This document shows positions 1 to 6,492 of a DNA stretch of 15,589 nucleotides, one piece after another. A program made the translations under genes and the position numbers. The notes under the pieces are model-generated. The model ran no database searches and was not told where the DNA came from. It saw only the letters and a list, made by a program, of their open reading frames with translations. The DNA comes from Treponema sp. (GTDB taxonomy: Bacteria; Spirochaetota; Spirochaetia; Treponematales; Treponemataceae): NCBI GenBank assembly GCA_017453705.1, contig JAFTEK010000094.1, positions 1 through 15,589 of the forward strand. The letters are read 5' to 3'. Within the stretch, counting starts at the first letter, position 1. The number at the start of each line of letters is the position of its first letter.

Positions 1-282
1 AAAGAAGATGATTGTCTTGCCTTTAACAAGCTTGTGCTTTGTCGCAACGGACAGCCGCGACAAGAAGGAGCCTGTGTCGTTTGCCCTGGCGGACTCAAAG
101 AGGGGAATCAGCGACGGCTGCTCAATCAGGTTGAACTCCACAAAGTCCCGCCCGCTCTTCTTAAGAAGCTCACGGATGAGGTAGGTCTTGCCTATCTGCC
201 TTGCCCCCGTGAGCAGGAGGGCTTCCCTGCCAGTAGAGCCAATCCACTCTGCAATCTTGCTTTCAATATTTCTGTAGAGCAT
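1..282 (-). CDS. AAA+ ATPase of the DUF4143-associated type (N-terminal part)
   Basis: This is the first 94 codons of a minus-strand gene that runs off the left edge. The reading begins MLYRNIESKIAEWIG and contains a Walker A motif, TGARQIGKT, at residues 25-33. It is cut at IIFF, which looks like the start of Walker B. The GARQ-GKT form right after a short helix is typical of the large family of stand-alone AAA+ ATPases that carry a C-terminal DUF4143 (PD-(D/E)XK-like) domain; the C-terminal part is outside the window, so that assignment is by analogy. The cellular role of the family is poorly defined. The ATG at 280-282 was chosen because a perfect TATAAT lies 7 nt upstream and there is no Shine-Dalgarno sequence, suggesting a leaderless message. 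A 33-bp tandem repeat lies immediately upstream. The family call is fairly secure and the function is unknown. Confidence 0.8.
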   Translation of the reverse strand, partial: MLYRNIESKIAEWIGSTGREALLLTGARQIGKTYLIRELLKKSGRDFVEFNLIEQPSLIPLFESARANDTGSFLSRLSVATKHKLVKGKTIIFF

Positions 283-289
283 ACAAGGA

Positions 290-318
290 ATTATACATCA
301 TTCTGCCCCCTTTTCCAA
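290..318 (-). promoter_or_regulatory. Sigma70-type promoter of the AAA+ ATPase gene, leaderless geometry
   Basis: On the minus strand a -35 box TTGGAA (313-318) is followed by exactly 17 nt and a perfect -10 box TATAAT (290-295). Seven nt separate the -10 box from the ATG at 282, so the expected transcription start coincides with the start codon. The -35 box is part of the last copy of the 33-bp tandem repeat. No purine-rich ribosome binding site is present between the -10 box and the ATG. Confidence 0.6.
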
Positions 319-453
319 TATAAATTCGCCTGTTTTTGCCCCCTTTTCCAACATAAATTCGCTACTTTTTGCCCCCTTTTCCAACATAAATTCGCTGTTT
401 TTTGCCCCCTTTTCCAACATAAATTCACCTGTTTTTGCCCCCTTTTCCAGCAT
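298..453 (-). CDS. Possible small repeat protein, 51 aa, 11-residue repeats
   Basis: The minus strand of the tandem repeat encodes a 51-residue frame. It consists of units MLEKGAKTGEF, then MLEKGAKNSEF, then MLEKGAKSSEF, then MLEKGAKTGEF, and a final ILEKGAE before TGA. The product would be soluble and highly charged, with no signal peptide. Every full unit begins with ATG. A TATAAT lies upstream at 476-481 with AAGGAAAAAAG just after it, but the distance from that Shine-Dalgarno-like stretch to the first ATG is about 15 nt and the -35 region is poor. The frame stops 15 nt before the ATPase start. The opposite strand also has an open frame of FCPLFQHKFA units, whose composition is less protein-like. 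Expression is unproven. The array may instead act only as DNA. Confidence 0.3.
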   Translation of the reverse strand: MLEKGAKTGEFMLEKGAKNSEFMLEKGAKSSEFMLEKGAKTGEFILEKGAE

Positions 454-459
454 TTCGCA
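305..459. repeat. 33-bp direct tandem repeat, five copies
   Basis: On the plus strand the unit starts GCCCCCTTTTCCAA at 305, 338, 371, 404 and 437, a constant period of 33 bp. The fifth copy decays after about 453. The first half of the unit is almost invariant. Most differences fall in about 6 bp that correspond to two codons on the minus strand. There are no unique spacers, so it is not CRISPR. Since 33 is a multiple of 3, gain or loss of a copy keeps any reading frame. Both strands are open through the array. Confidence 0.95.
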
Positions 460-471
460 TTACTTTTTTCC

Positions 472-500
472 TTGAATTATACAGATTCCTAGAGTAAAAT
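472..500 (+). promoter_or_regulatory. Promoter of the FIST-histidine kinase operon
   Basis: A -35 box TTGAAT (472-477), a 17-nt spacer and a -10 box TAAAAT (495-500) predict a start near 507, just ahead of the AAGGAG ribosome binding site at 507-512. A minus-strand TATAAT (476-481) overlaps this -35 box, so divergent transcription could compete here. Confidence 0.6.
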
Positions 501-519
501 TAGAATAAGGAGCAATGCC

Positions 520-1716
520 TTGGATTCTATAACGCTGTACACAGAAGAGATTGATAACTTGAACGAAGCAGCTGCGGAGCTGTTTGCCCAGGCAGAATCC
601 TTTATTTTCAAGAAAAACTCAATGGGAATCATCTTCACCGAGGAAGACACCGACTACAAGGAGCTATACACTCTTCTGGCCAAAAGATGGAATTTCCCCA
701 TAATGGGATGTACAGCGATGGCCATGTTCTTGGGGAACAAGGGATACTGCGACATAGGTATATCCATGCTTCTTCTGACCGCTGATGACTGCGCGTTCTC
801 CGTGGGGATGACCGGAGAAATCAACAAAGACAACTACAAGGAGCTATTGACATCCAAGTACAAGGAATTGGCCGCAGCCCTGCCCGACAAGCCAAAGCTT
901 ATCCTCTCTTACGCCGGAATGTACATGGACGGAAGGAACGTCGGCGGTGATGACCGTGTGGACACCCTGTCCGAGCTAGGGGAAGGGATTCCCGTTTACG
1001 GAGGAACTGCGGCGGACAGCTTTAACACAAACAACATCAGGGTCTTGTACAACGGTGAAAGCACCGCCAGCGGGCAGGTCATGGCTCTCATATCAGGCAA
1101 CATCAGCCCCAAGTTTATTTGCATCAATTCAATAGAAAACAAGAGGATCTTTTCCTACGATGTCAGCAAGTCCTGCGGCAACCAGGTATTCAGCATAGGG
1201 AACCAGAGCTTCATAGACATCCTCAGAAAAGAAGAAATGTCGGTCGCCAAGACAAATGTTTTTTCAGACTTCCTGCTCTCCCCATTCATTGTGTCATTGG
1301 AAAAGGATGGCGGTGACAAGGTGGAAGCCGCAAGGTCGCTTTCAATGCTGGATTATGAGTCAGGGAGCGGCTTTTTCCTGGGAACTGTCCCCGAAGGCTC
1401 CATGCTCAGCATAGGCATAGTCAACAAGACTGACGTGGAGAAGTCTGTCGGGCTGGCAATAGATGGAATCCTTAAAAAAATGAAGGAATCGGAACAGGAG
1501 TTCCATACAATGCTGTGCACCACATGCTGCGCCAGATTCCTTGCGCTTGCCGGGAACGTCACGGCGGAAGTTGACAGTTTGGACGGCCACATTCCACCGT
1601 CCATATCCCTTATGGGAATGTATTCCAATGGTGAATACTGCCCCGTGACCGGCAACGTGACAGGCAAGGAGTACAATATGTTCCATAACTTCACGTTTAC
1701 CATAATGGTCTTTTAG
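520..1716 (+). CDS. FIST-domain sensory protein
   Basis: The 398-residue cytoplasmic protein matches the FIST N + C architecture, a family proposed to bind small ligands such as amino acids and to pass the signal to partner kinases or cyclases. FIST_N covers about residues 30-215 and includes GGTAADSF (161-168). FIST_C covers about 220-385 and includes the cysteine-rich CTTCCARFLALAG (333-345) and the closing GMYSNGEYCPV (366-376). No signal peptide or membrane segment is seen. The start is TTG at 520, placed 7 nt after AAGGAG. The nearby ATG at 515 is too close to that site and opens only a five-codon frame ending in TAA. The histidine kinase gene follows 12 nt after the stop, which makes it the likely receiver of the FIST signal. 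The ligand cannot be told from sequence. Confidence 0.85.
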   Translation: MDSITLYTEEIDNLNEAAAELFAQAESFIFKKNSMGIIFTEEDTDYKELYTLLAKRWNFPIMGCTAMAMFLGNKGYCDIGISMLLLTADDCAFSVGMTGEINKDNYKELLTSKYKELAAALPDKPKLILSYAGMYMDGRNVGGDDRVDTLSELGEGIPVYGGTAADSFNTNNIRVLYNGESTASGQVMALISGNISPKFICINSIENKRIFSYDVSKSCGNQVFSIGNQSFIDILRKEEMSVAKTNVFSDFLLSPFIVSLEKDGGDKVEAARSLSMLDYESGSGFFLGTVPEGSMLSIGIVNKTDVEKSVGLAIDGILKKMKESEQEFHTMLCTTCCARFLALAGNVTAEVDSLDGHIPPSISLMGMYSNGEYCPVTGNVTGKEYNMFHNFTFTIMVF

Positions 1717-1728
1717 GTCGGAGGGCGG

Positions 1729-3819
1729 ATGACAGAAGGTGAAGGTCTGGATGAACTCGCCAAGCTGAGACTGGATAACAAGAAGCTCAGCCGAGAAATA
1801 AAGAGACTCAAAAAGGACATAGAAGTTCTCCGCCTTGCCAACAACCAGGTTATCAATACCCAAGCCTATATACAGAGGGACAACGACAGGCAAATTTACT
1901 ACAACAGCCAGCTGCTCAAGACCTCACCCTATCTGCTCCTGCTCACGGATGAAAATATGATGACCGTAATGGTCAGTGATATTTTCTTCAAATACGCGAC
2001 AGAATACGACCCTGAAAGGATAAGGAGGGGCATACCGCTGCGGGAGGCCTTTAACCATATATTCCCGGAGAAGGACTTGGACAAACTGATGGCCCGCTGC
2101 ATCCAGGTGCTGGGCGGAGAAGAGCAGGGGCCGTATCTTCTCAGGACAACCGTGGCGGATGAACAAGTTGACTGGCAGATGATTGTCAGGCGGATGCTGC
2201 GTGATGACGCAGTGTGCGGGCTAAACATCCTGTTCATTGACATGACCCGCTTCATGGATGCGATAAAGCAAGCCGAAGAAGCAGACAAGGCGAAGGGCAA
2301 CTTTCTTGCCAACATGAGCCATGAGATACGCACTCCCATGAACGCGATAAACGGAATGGCGGAGTTCATCATCAGGGACTGCGAAGACCCGCTGGCCATC
2401 CACCATGCAACGATGATAAAGACATCATCCACAGCCCTGCTCACGATTATCAACGACATACTGGACTTCTCCAAGATAGAGTCCGGCAAGATGGAGCTTG
2501 TTCCCGACTCCTACAATATTTCCTCCCTTGTGAACGATGTCGCCACAATGATAAAAATCCGCCTGCATGACAAGGCCGTGCAGCTGGATCTGGATATTGA
2601 CGAAGGCATTCCTGACAAACTCTATGGGGACGAGGTGCGCATAAAGCAGGTGCTCATAAACATCATGGGCAACTCAGTCAAATTCACCCACGAGGGTTCC
2701 ATAACACTCAGGATAAGGGGCAGGAAAGAAGATGAAAAGCACGTCAGGCTCTTTTTTGAAATAAAGGACACAGGAATAGGAATAAAGAAAGAAGATTTAG
2801 GAAAGCTGTTCTCATCGTTCACTCAGGTGGACACCCGGCGCAACAGGGCGGTGGAAGGCACCGGCCTGGGGCTTGCGATAAGCCGCAAGTTTGTGGAGAT
2901 GATGGGCGGGCAGATTTCGGTATCAAGCACTTATGGTGAAGGAACGAGCTTTGCCTTTGACATACTGAACGAAGTAGAGGACTGGAGCCCTGTAGGTGCG
3001 ATAAGCGACAGGCTGGACAGGGTTCATATCGAAGCCTTCAAGGTGAGCTTCACCGCCCCCGACGCAAGGATTCTTGTCGTTGATGACAACGAGATAAATC
3101 TGGATGTGGCGGAAGGAATTCTCATGCCCTACAAGATGACAGTCATCAAGGCGGCAAGCGGGGAAGAAGCCATAGACAAATTCCGCATGGGCAAGTTTGA
3201 CATAATCTTCATGGATCACATGATGCCCGTCATGGACGGGGTTGAGGCGATGAAGAAAATCCGCCAGATGCCAGGTGGACAGAAGACTGTGATTATAGCC
3301 CTGACCGCCAACGCCATAAGCGGGGTCTCAGCGGAATACAAGGAGCTAGGATTCCAGGACTTCCTGCCAAAACCAATAATGCCACAGGAGATGGACAAAG
3401 TTCTTATGACATATCTTTGTCCCAGCCTTGTGGAAAAGAAGACTTCCAACATTTCCCAAGCAGCCCACAAAGACAAAATCCCCACTCTGGAACTGGATAT
3501 ACAGCAGGGGCTAAAATACTGTCTCGGCAATCAGGACGTATACTTGAAAAAGCTCAAGGACTACGCAAACTCCGATGACATACAAAATCTGGAGAACTTC
3601 TACACCAGGGAGGACTGGCTGGGCTACGGCTCCACGATACAGACAATAAAGGACAAGGCGAAGAACATAGGGGCTTCCAGAATCTCGGAGGAAGCAAAAG
3701 CACTTGAATACGCCGCCAAAGATGGCTGGACTGAGTTCATCCGGGAACACCACAGGCCTTTTGTCACCAATCACGAGAAGACATGCGCGACCATACGCAA
3801 GGGTGGCATAGTCCTGTAA
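1729..3819 (+). CDS. Soluble hybrid histidine kinase (coiled coil, PAS-like, HisKA, HATPase, REC, degenerate HPt)
   Basis: The 696-residue protein has no membrane segment. Order: coiled coil (about 5-50); PAS-like region (about 60-178); HisKA with FLANMSHEIRTPMN and phospho-acceptor H198; HATPase with N box N311/N315, DTGIGI (347-352) and GTGLGLAI (377-384); receiver domain with acidic pair D452/D453, phospho-acceptor D496 in IIFMDHMMPVMDG, T526 and K548; and an HPt-like helical domain (about 588-690). In the HPt motif, where related hybrid kinases have xHALKxxA, this protein has IQTIKDKAKNIGA, so the phosphorylatable histidine is Q638 (codon CAG at 3640-3642). The start has GGAGG 4-8 nt upstream. 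It is co-transcribed with the FIST gene, which probably supplies its input. No DNA-binding output protein is encoded here. The kinase call is very secure; the target is unknown. Confidence 0.95.
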   Translation: MTEGEGLDELAKLRLDNKKLSREIKRLKKDIEVLRLANNQVINTQAYIQRDNDRQIYYNSQLLKTSPYLLLLTDENMMTVMVSDIFFKYATEYDPERIRRGIPLREAFNHIFPEKDLDKLMARCIQVLGGEEQGPYLLRTTVADEQVDWQMIVRRMLRDDAVCGLNILFIDMTRFMDAIKQAEEADKAKGNFLANMSHEIRTPMNAINGMAEFIIRDCEDPLAIHHATMIKTSSTALLTIINDILDFSKIESGKMELVPDSYNISSLVNDVATMIKIRLHDKAVQLDLDIDEGIPDKLYGDEVRIKQVLINIMGNSVKFTHEGSITLRIRGRKEDEKHVRLFFEIKDTGIGIKKEDLGKLFSSFTQVDTRRNRAVEGTGLGLAISRKFVEMMGGQISVSSTYGEGTSFAFDILNEVEDWSPVGAISDRLDRVHIEAFKVSFTAPDARILVVDDNEINLDVAEGILMPYKMTVIKAASGEEAIDKFRMGKFDIIFMDHMMPVMDGVEAMKKIRQMPGGQKTVIIALTANAISGVSAEYKELGFQDFLPKPIMPQEMDKVLMTYLCPSLVEKKTSNISQAAHKDKIPTLELDIQQGLKYCLGNQDVYLKKLKDYANSDDIQNLENFYTREDWLGYGSTIQTIKDKAKNIGASRISEEAKALEYAAKDGWTEFIREHHRPFVTNHEKTCATIRKGGIVL

Positions 3820-3849
3820 ATATCCCTATAGATGAAATCCTGGAGCCTG

Positions 3850-3899
3850 CTAGTGAAACACTGAATAATCCGACTGCGGATTATTCAGTGTTTCACTAG
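3850..3899. terminator. Long perfect hairpin between convergent operons, probable bidirectional terminator
   Basis: Positions 3850-3872 and 3877-3899 are perfect reverse complements (23 bp) around the tetraloop ACTG. The hairpin lies 30 nt after the kinase stop and contains the TAG stop codon (3896-3898) of the opposing glycosyltransferase gene. Neither side has a U-tract, so it is not a classic intrinsic terminator. Each arm carries a smaller inverted repeat (AGTG...CACT around AAA or TTT). A role in mRNA 3'-end protection or termination is inferred from position. Confidence 0.6.
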
Positions 3900-4963
3900 T
3901 GCAAAAGCTTTCGGTCTATCAGATTGTAGATTCTCTCCGCGGTCTTGGACAGGTCGTACTTTTCCAACACGGGAGAGGGGTCTGCCACCGGCTCCGCCAA
4001 AAGCTTATCAAGATTAACGTCCGGCTTGTCGGGGTCTATGTAATGGGCAGCTTTTCCGTATATTTCCGGCAAACTCGTTCTGTCAGACACGATTATCTGG
4101 GTTCCGCATGAGAGGGCTTCCAGCGGAGGCAGCCCGAATCCTTCAAAGTAAGATGGCAGAACGAATGCCTTGCAGCGCGAGAGAAGGGCTTTTACCTCGC
4201 CATCGTCAAGGTAGCCTGTCATTATCACATTTGGCAGAGTCCGCATCTTCTCAAGCTCCGGCGCAACTACACTGGACAATGCCTTGCCGGACACGGCAAA
4301 AAGCTCCTCCGGGTATAGGGCCGCATGTTCTGCAATCCACTTTAGGTTTTTCCGTCTGGAAAGGCTCCCCAGTGTAAAATAGAACGCTTTATCTTTTAAA
4401 GCCGGCAAACGGTCAAAGACCGAATAATCCGCCTGTATATCCTTGTAACCTGTGACACCGGAGTACACAACATGGATTTTGTCCGCAGGGCAATGATAGC
4501 GGTCAACAATGCTTTGCTTGGTGTATTCGGAAACCGTCAGGACAATCCTGGCACGTTTCGCGATTGCCCGGTACATTATCCTGCTATACAGGCATATCAG
4601 CCTGTCCCTTTTGGAAGTAAAGTCCTCCGGGTACAGGGCGCAGTATATGTCATGGATAAACTCAATGCCGGGGGCAAAGAAAGGACAGGTATTGGAGAAG
4701 TCCAGGCTTATCCGCCTGTGGACCAGCACATACAGCTGGAAGTCCACCTGGGTCCAGCGGGGAAAGAAATGTGCCTCCTTCTTAAGCCTTACAGTCCTTA
4801 TATTAACAAAATCAGGGACATTCACCGCATTGGCAGGAAGGACAAGCTCCATCATCCCAGGTTGGACAAGCTTATCCAGATGCTGCACAACCTCGATTGC
4901 AAGCCTCTCTATGCCTGTCAGGGTATGGCACCATGCCTCACCATTTATCGCGATGACTTTCAC
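3896..4963 (-). CDS. Family GT4 glycosyltransferase
   Basis: The 355-residue GT-B enzyme has the GT4 donor-site signature: the segment from LPSYFEGFGLPPLEAL (269-284) carries the E-x7-E pair E274/E282, followed by CGTQIIVSD. The phosphate-binding loop GSLSRRKNL (199-207) is also present. Such retaining enzymes move a sugar from a nucleotide-sugar donor to a lipid or growing glycan on the cytoplasmic side. The start is GTG at 4961-4963, overlapping the upstream stop as GTGA, with a strong purine-rich GGGGGAGGGG just upstream. It is the last gene of the four-gene operon and its stop codon lies inside the terminator hairpin. In this setting it probably adds a sugar to the surface phospho-polymer or its glycolipid anchor. 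Donor and acceptor cannot be deduced. Confidence 0.9.
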   Translation of the reverse strand: MKVIAINGEAWCHTLTGIERLAIEVVQHLDKLVQPGMMELVLPANAVNVPDFVNIRTVRLKKEAHFFPRWTQVDFQLYVLVHRRISLDFSNTCPFFAPGIEFIHDIYCALYPEDFTSKRDRLICLYSRIMYRAIAKRARIVLTVSEYTKQSIVDRYHCPADKIHVVYSGVTGYKDIQADYSVFDRLPALKDKAFYFTLGSLSRRKNLKWIAEHAALYPEELFAVSGKALSSVVAPELEKMRTLPNVIMTGYLDDGEVKALLSRCKAFVLPSYFEGFGLPPLEALSCGTQIIVSDRTSLPEIYGKAAHYIDPDKPDVNLDKLLAEPVADPSPVLEKYDLSKTAERIYNLIDRKLLH

Positions 4964-6492
4964 TGCCCCTCCCCCGCTTTTTCCAGAGACTGCAATGCAG
5001 AAATAAGGCGGTCATTGGAAGCCCTGTCACGAACGTATATGTCAAGGACTCCCCTGCCATCCTGGCTTGCGTTTTTTACGAGAAGCTTATATCTGTCCAA
5101 CAGCAGGACGGACAGCTTTCTCACATCATCCTCCGAAGGGTACAAGTCATGGCTTAATATAAGACGATTAAACGCAGGCCTCTTTATGCTGACAGACTTG
5201 ATAGAAGATACGGCCTCTTTCATCCTGACACATTCATCCTTGAAAGTCACCGTCGCATCAGCATAGTCCTTCTTGTACTTGCCCACGACCTGCATAAAGT
5301 ATTCACCAAGGGATGAGACCAGGCCTTTTCCCTTGAACGGTTTAAGCCTCTCCGGGCTGTCGGAGAAAAGCAGCTTAAGGCTCAAACCCGGCACCCCGAA
5401 CCTTCGTCCAAGGTCAATAAAATGGGTATTCTCCAATAGCTGTCCGTTCAAGCTGGCAAAGTCCTCATAGCTGGCATCATCAAATCCATCCAGCTCCTCA
5501 GAAGGCCAGCCTTCCTGAAGAACACATACCTGTCCAGGGTCAGTGCCCAGAAGCTTTGCGGCAAGTATGTCCAGCTCCCCGGAACTGGACGGTCTGTGGC
5601 TTATACAGTCCGCAAGTCCGTATCGCAGCTCCGAGAAAAGCCTCTGCGACGGAAAGAAGGGGTTGGAATCCACAGTAAAGTCCGCCATACCGGGAAAACG
5701 CCAGCTGCCACCAGTTTCTTCCATTATCATCTTGTAGCGGTCGGCGGCGGGAGCGAACCTCTTCTCCGCGACAGTCAAATCTTCTATGTCGTCAACCTCG
5801 TACCAGCGGTCGCCTGAGACCACAAGTGACCCCAAGGCATCAGGGATGTTGCCGGCGACTATCTTGAGCACGGTCTCATAGTATTCGTTCCTGCCATAGC
5901 TGGATATGTAATAGGATAGAAAGGGCAGGTATATGGAGTTTATGAAAGACTTGGAAAACTTCCAGATGTTGACGGTCTTGTAATAGTTTGCAGTATCCTC
6001 ATAACGGAAGTCCTTTTTGCCCACCATGCCGTTGATATGACCTTCTTCATCCAACAGGCAGCAAGTTCCGTCCATCCAACTTTCAAAAGCAGAGAGGACA
6101 GCCGCGTTCTCAGCAGGCAAGGCAAGGAGTTCTCTCAGGATTGCCTTGTCATATATCAAGTCACTTTCCAAAAGCAGGGTGTCATCCTGGGCAAAGACAT
6201 CCTTCATCAGATACAACGAGTAGATGTTGTTGGTCTCATCGTATATAGGGTTCTCCACATAAGAGAACTCAAGCTTATCATCATCTCCAAATGTACTGGC
6301 GATGAATTCTCGTATAACATGAGCCTTGTAGCCCAGTCCTATGGATATCCTATAGATTCCACAGTCACGGAGGGCTTCCACCGTATGCTCAAGGATGGGC
6401 TTTTCGTTTATCTTTATCATGCACTTGGGCATGTCCTGCGTGTACTGGGGTATACGGGTTCCCATTCCCGCAGCAAGAATGATTGCCTGCAT
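4960..6492 (-). CDS. LicC-type nucleotidyltransferase fused to a collapsed aminotransferase-like domain
   Basis: The 510-residue product has an N-terminal sugar/choline-type nucleotidyltransferase (about 1-248). It has the LAAGMGTR phosphate-binding loop (6-13) and PK (22-23), LLLESDLIYD with likely metal-binding D111, and WYEVDD (230-235). It probably activates a phospho-alcohol or phospho-sugar with CTP. Residues about 260-505 resemble a HisC/CobD-like fold-type I aminotransferase. The N-terminal part (SNPFFPS, SSGELDILAAKLLG) and C-terminal part (FGVPGLSL, YFMQVVGKYKKDY, IYVRDRASNDRLI) are kept, but about 100 central residues are missing. The PLP lysine of the S-K-S-Y-G-type motif aligns with R363, and the nearby cofactor-phosphate arginine aligns with S371. 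The second domain therefore looks catalytically dead. The ATG at 6490-6492 overlaps the upstream TGA by 1 nt and has AGGAAGG 6 nt before it. A GTG one codon earlier is possible. Confidence 0.85.
   Translation of the reverse strand: MQAIILAAGMGTRIPQYTQDMPKCMIKINEKPILEHTVEALRDCGIYRISIGLGYKAHVIREFIASTFGDDDKLEFSYVENPIYDETNNIYSLYLMKDVFAQDDTLLLESDLIYDKAILRELLALPAENAAVLSAFESWMDGTCCLLDEEGHINGMVGKKDFRYEDTANYYKTVNIWKFSKSFINSIYLPFLSYYISSYGRNEYYETVLKIVAGNIPDALGSLVVSGDRWYEVDDIEDLTVAEKRFAPAADRYKMIMEETGGSWRFPGMADFTVDSNPFFPSQRLFSELRYGLADCISHRPSSSGELDILAAKLLGTDPGQVCVLQEGWPSEELDGFDDASYEDFASLNGQLLENTHFIDLGRRFGVPGLSLKLLFSDSPERLKPFKGKGLVSSLGEYFMQVVGKYKKDYADATVTFKDECVRMKEAVSSIKSVSIKRPAFNRLILSHDLYPSEDDVRKLSVLLLDRYKLLVKNASQDGRGVLDIYVRDRASNDRLISALQSLEKAGEGQ

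Noticed and set aside
305..459. CRISPR array
   Set aside because: The 33-bp units abut directly with no unique spacers, and no cas genes are present.
34..492. 152-residue plus-strand frame with FCPLFQHKFA repeats
   Set aside because: Its first half is antisense to the ATPase and has no promoter or ribosome binding site; the repeat part is the complement of the more protein-like minus-strand reading.
515..532. ATG at 515 as the FIST gene start
   Set aside because: It is only 2 nt from AAGGAG and reaches a stop after five codons; TTG at 520 is in frame with the conserved protein.
1929..2489. 186-residue minus-strand frame within the histidine kinase gene
   Set aside because: It is a low-complexity shadow of HisKA coding sequence without family features.
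3850..3899. Insertion-sequence end or MITE
   Set aside because: There is no transposase, target-site duplication or second copy in the window; the position between convergent genes fits termination better.
4472..5266. 264-residue plus-strand frame antisense to the glycosyltransferase and nucleotidyltransferase genes
   Set aside because: It has no recognisable domain or ribosome binding site, while the opposite strand carries two clear enzyme families through the same region.
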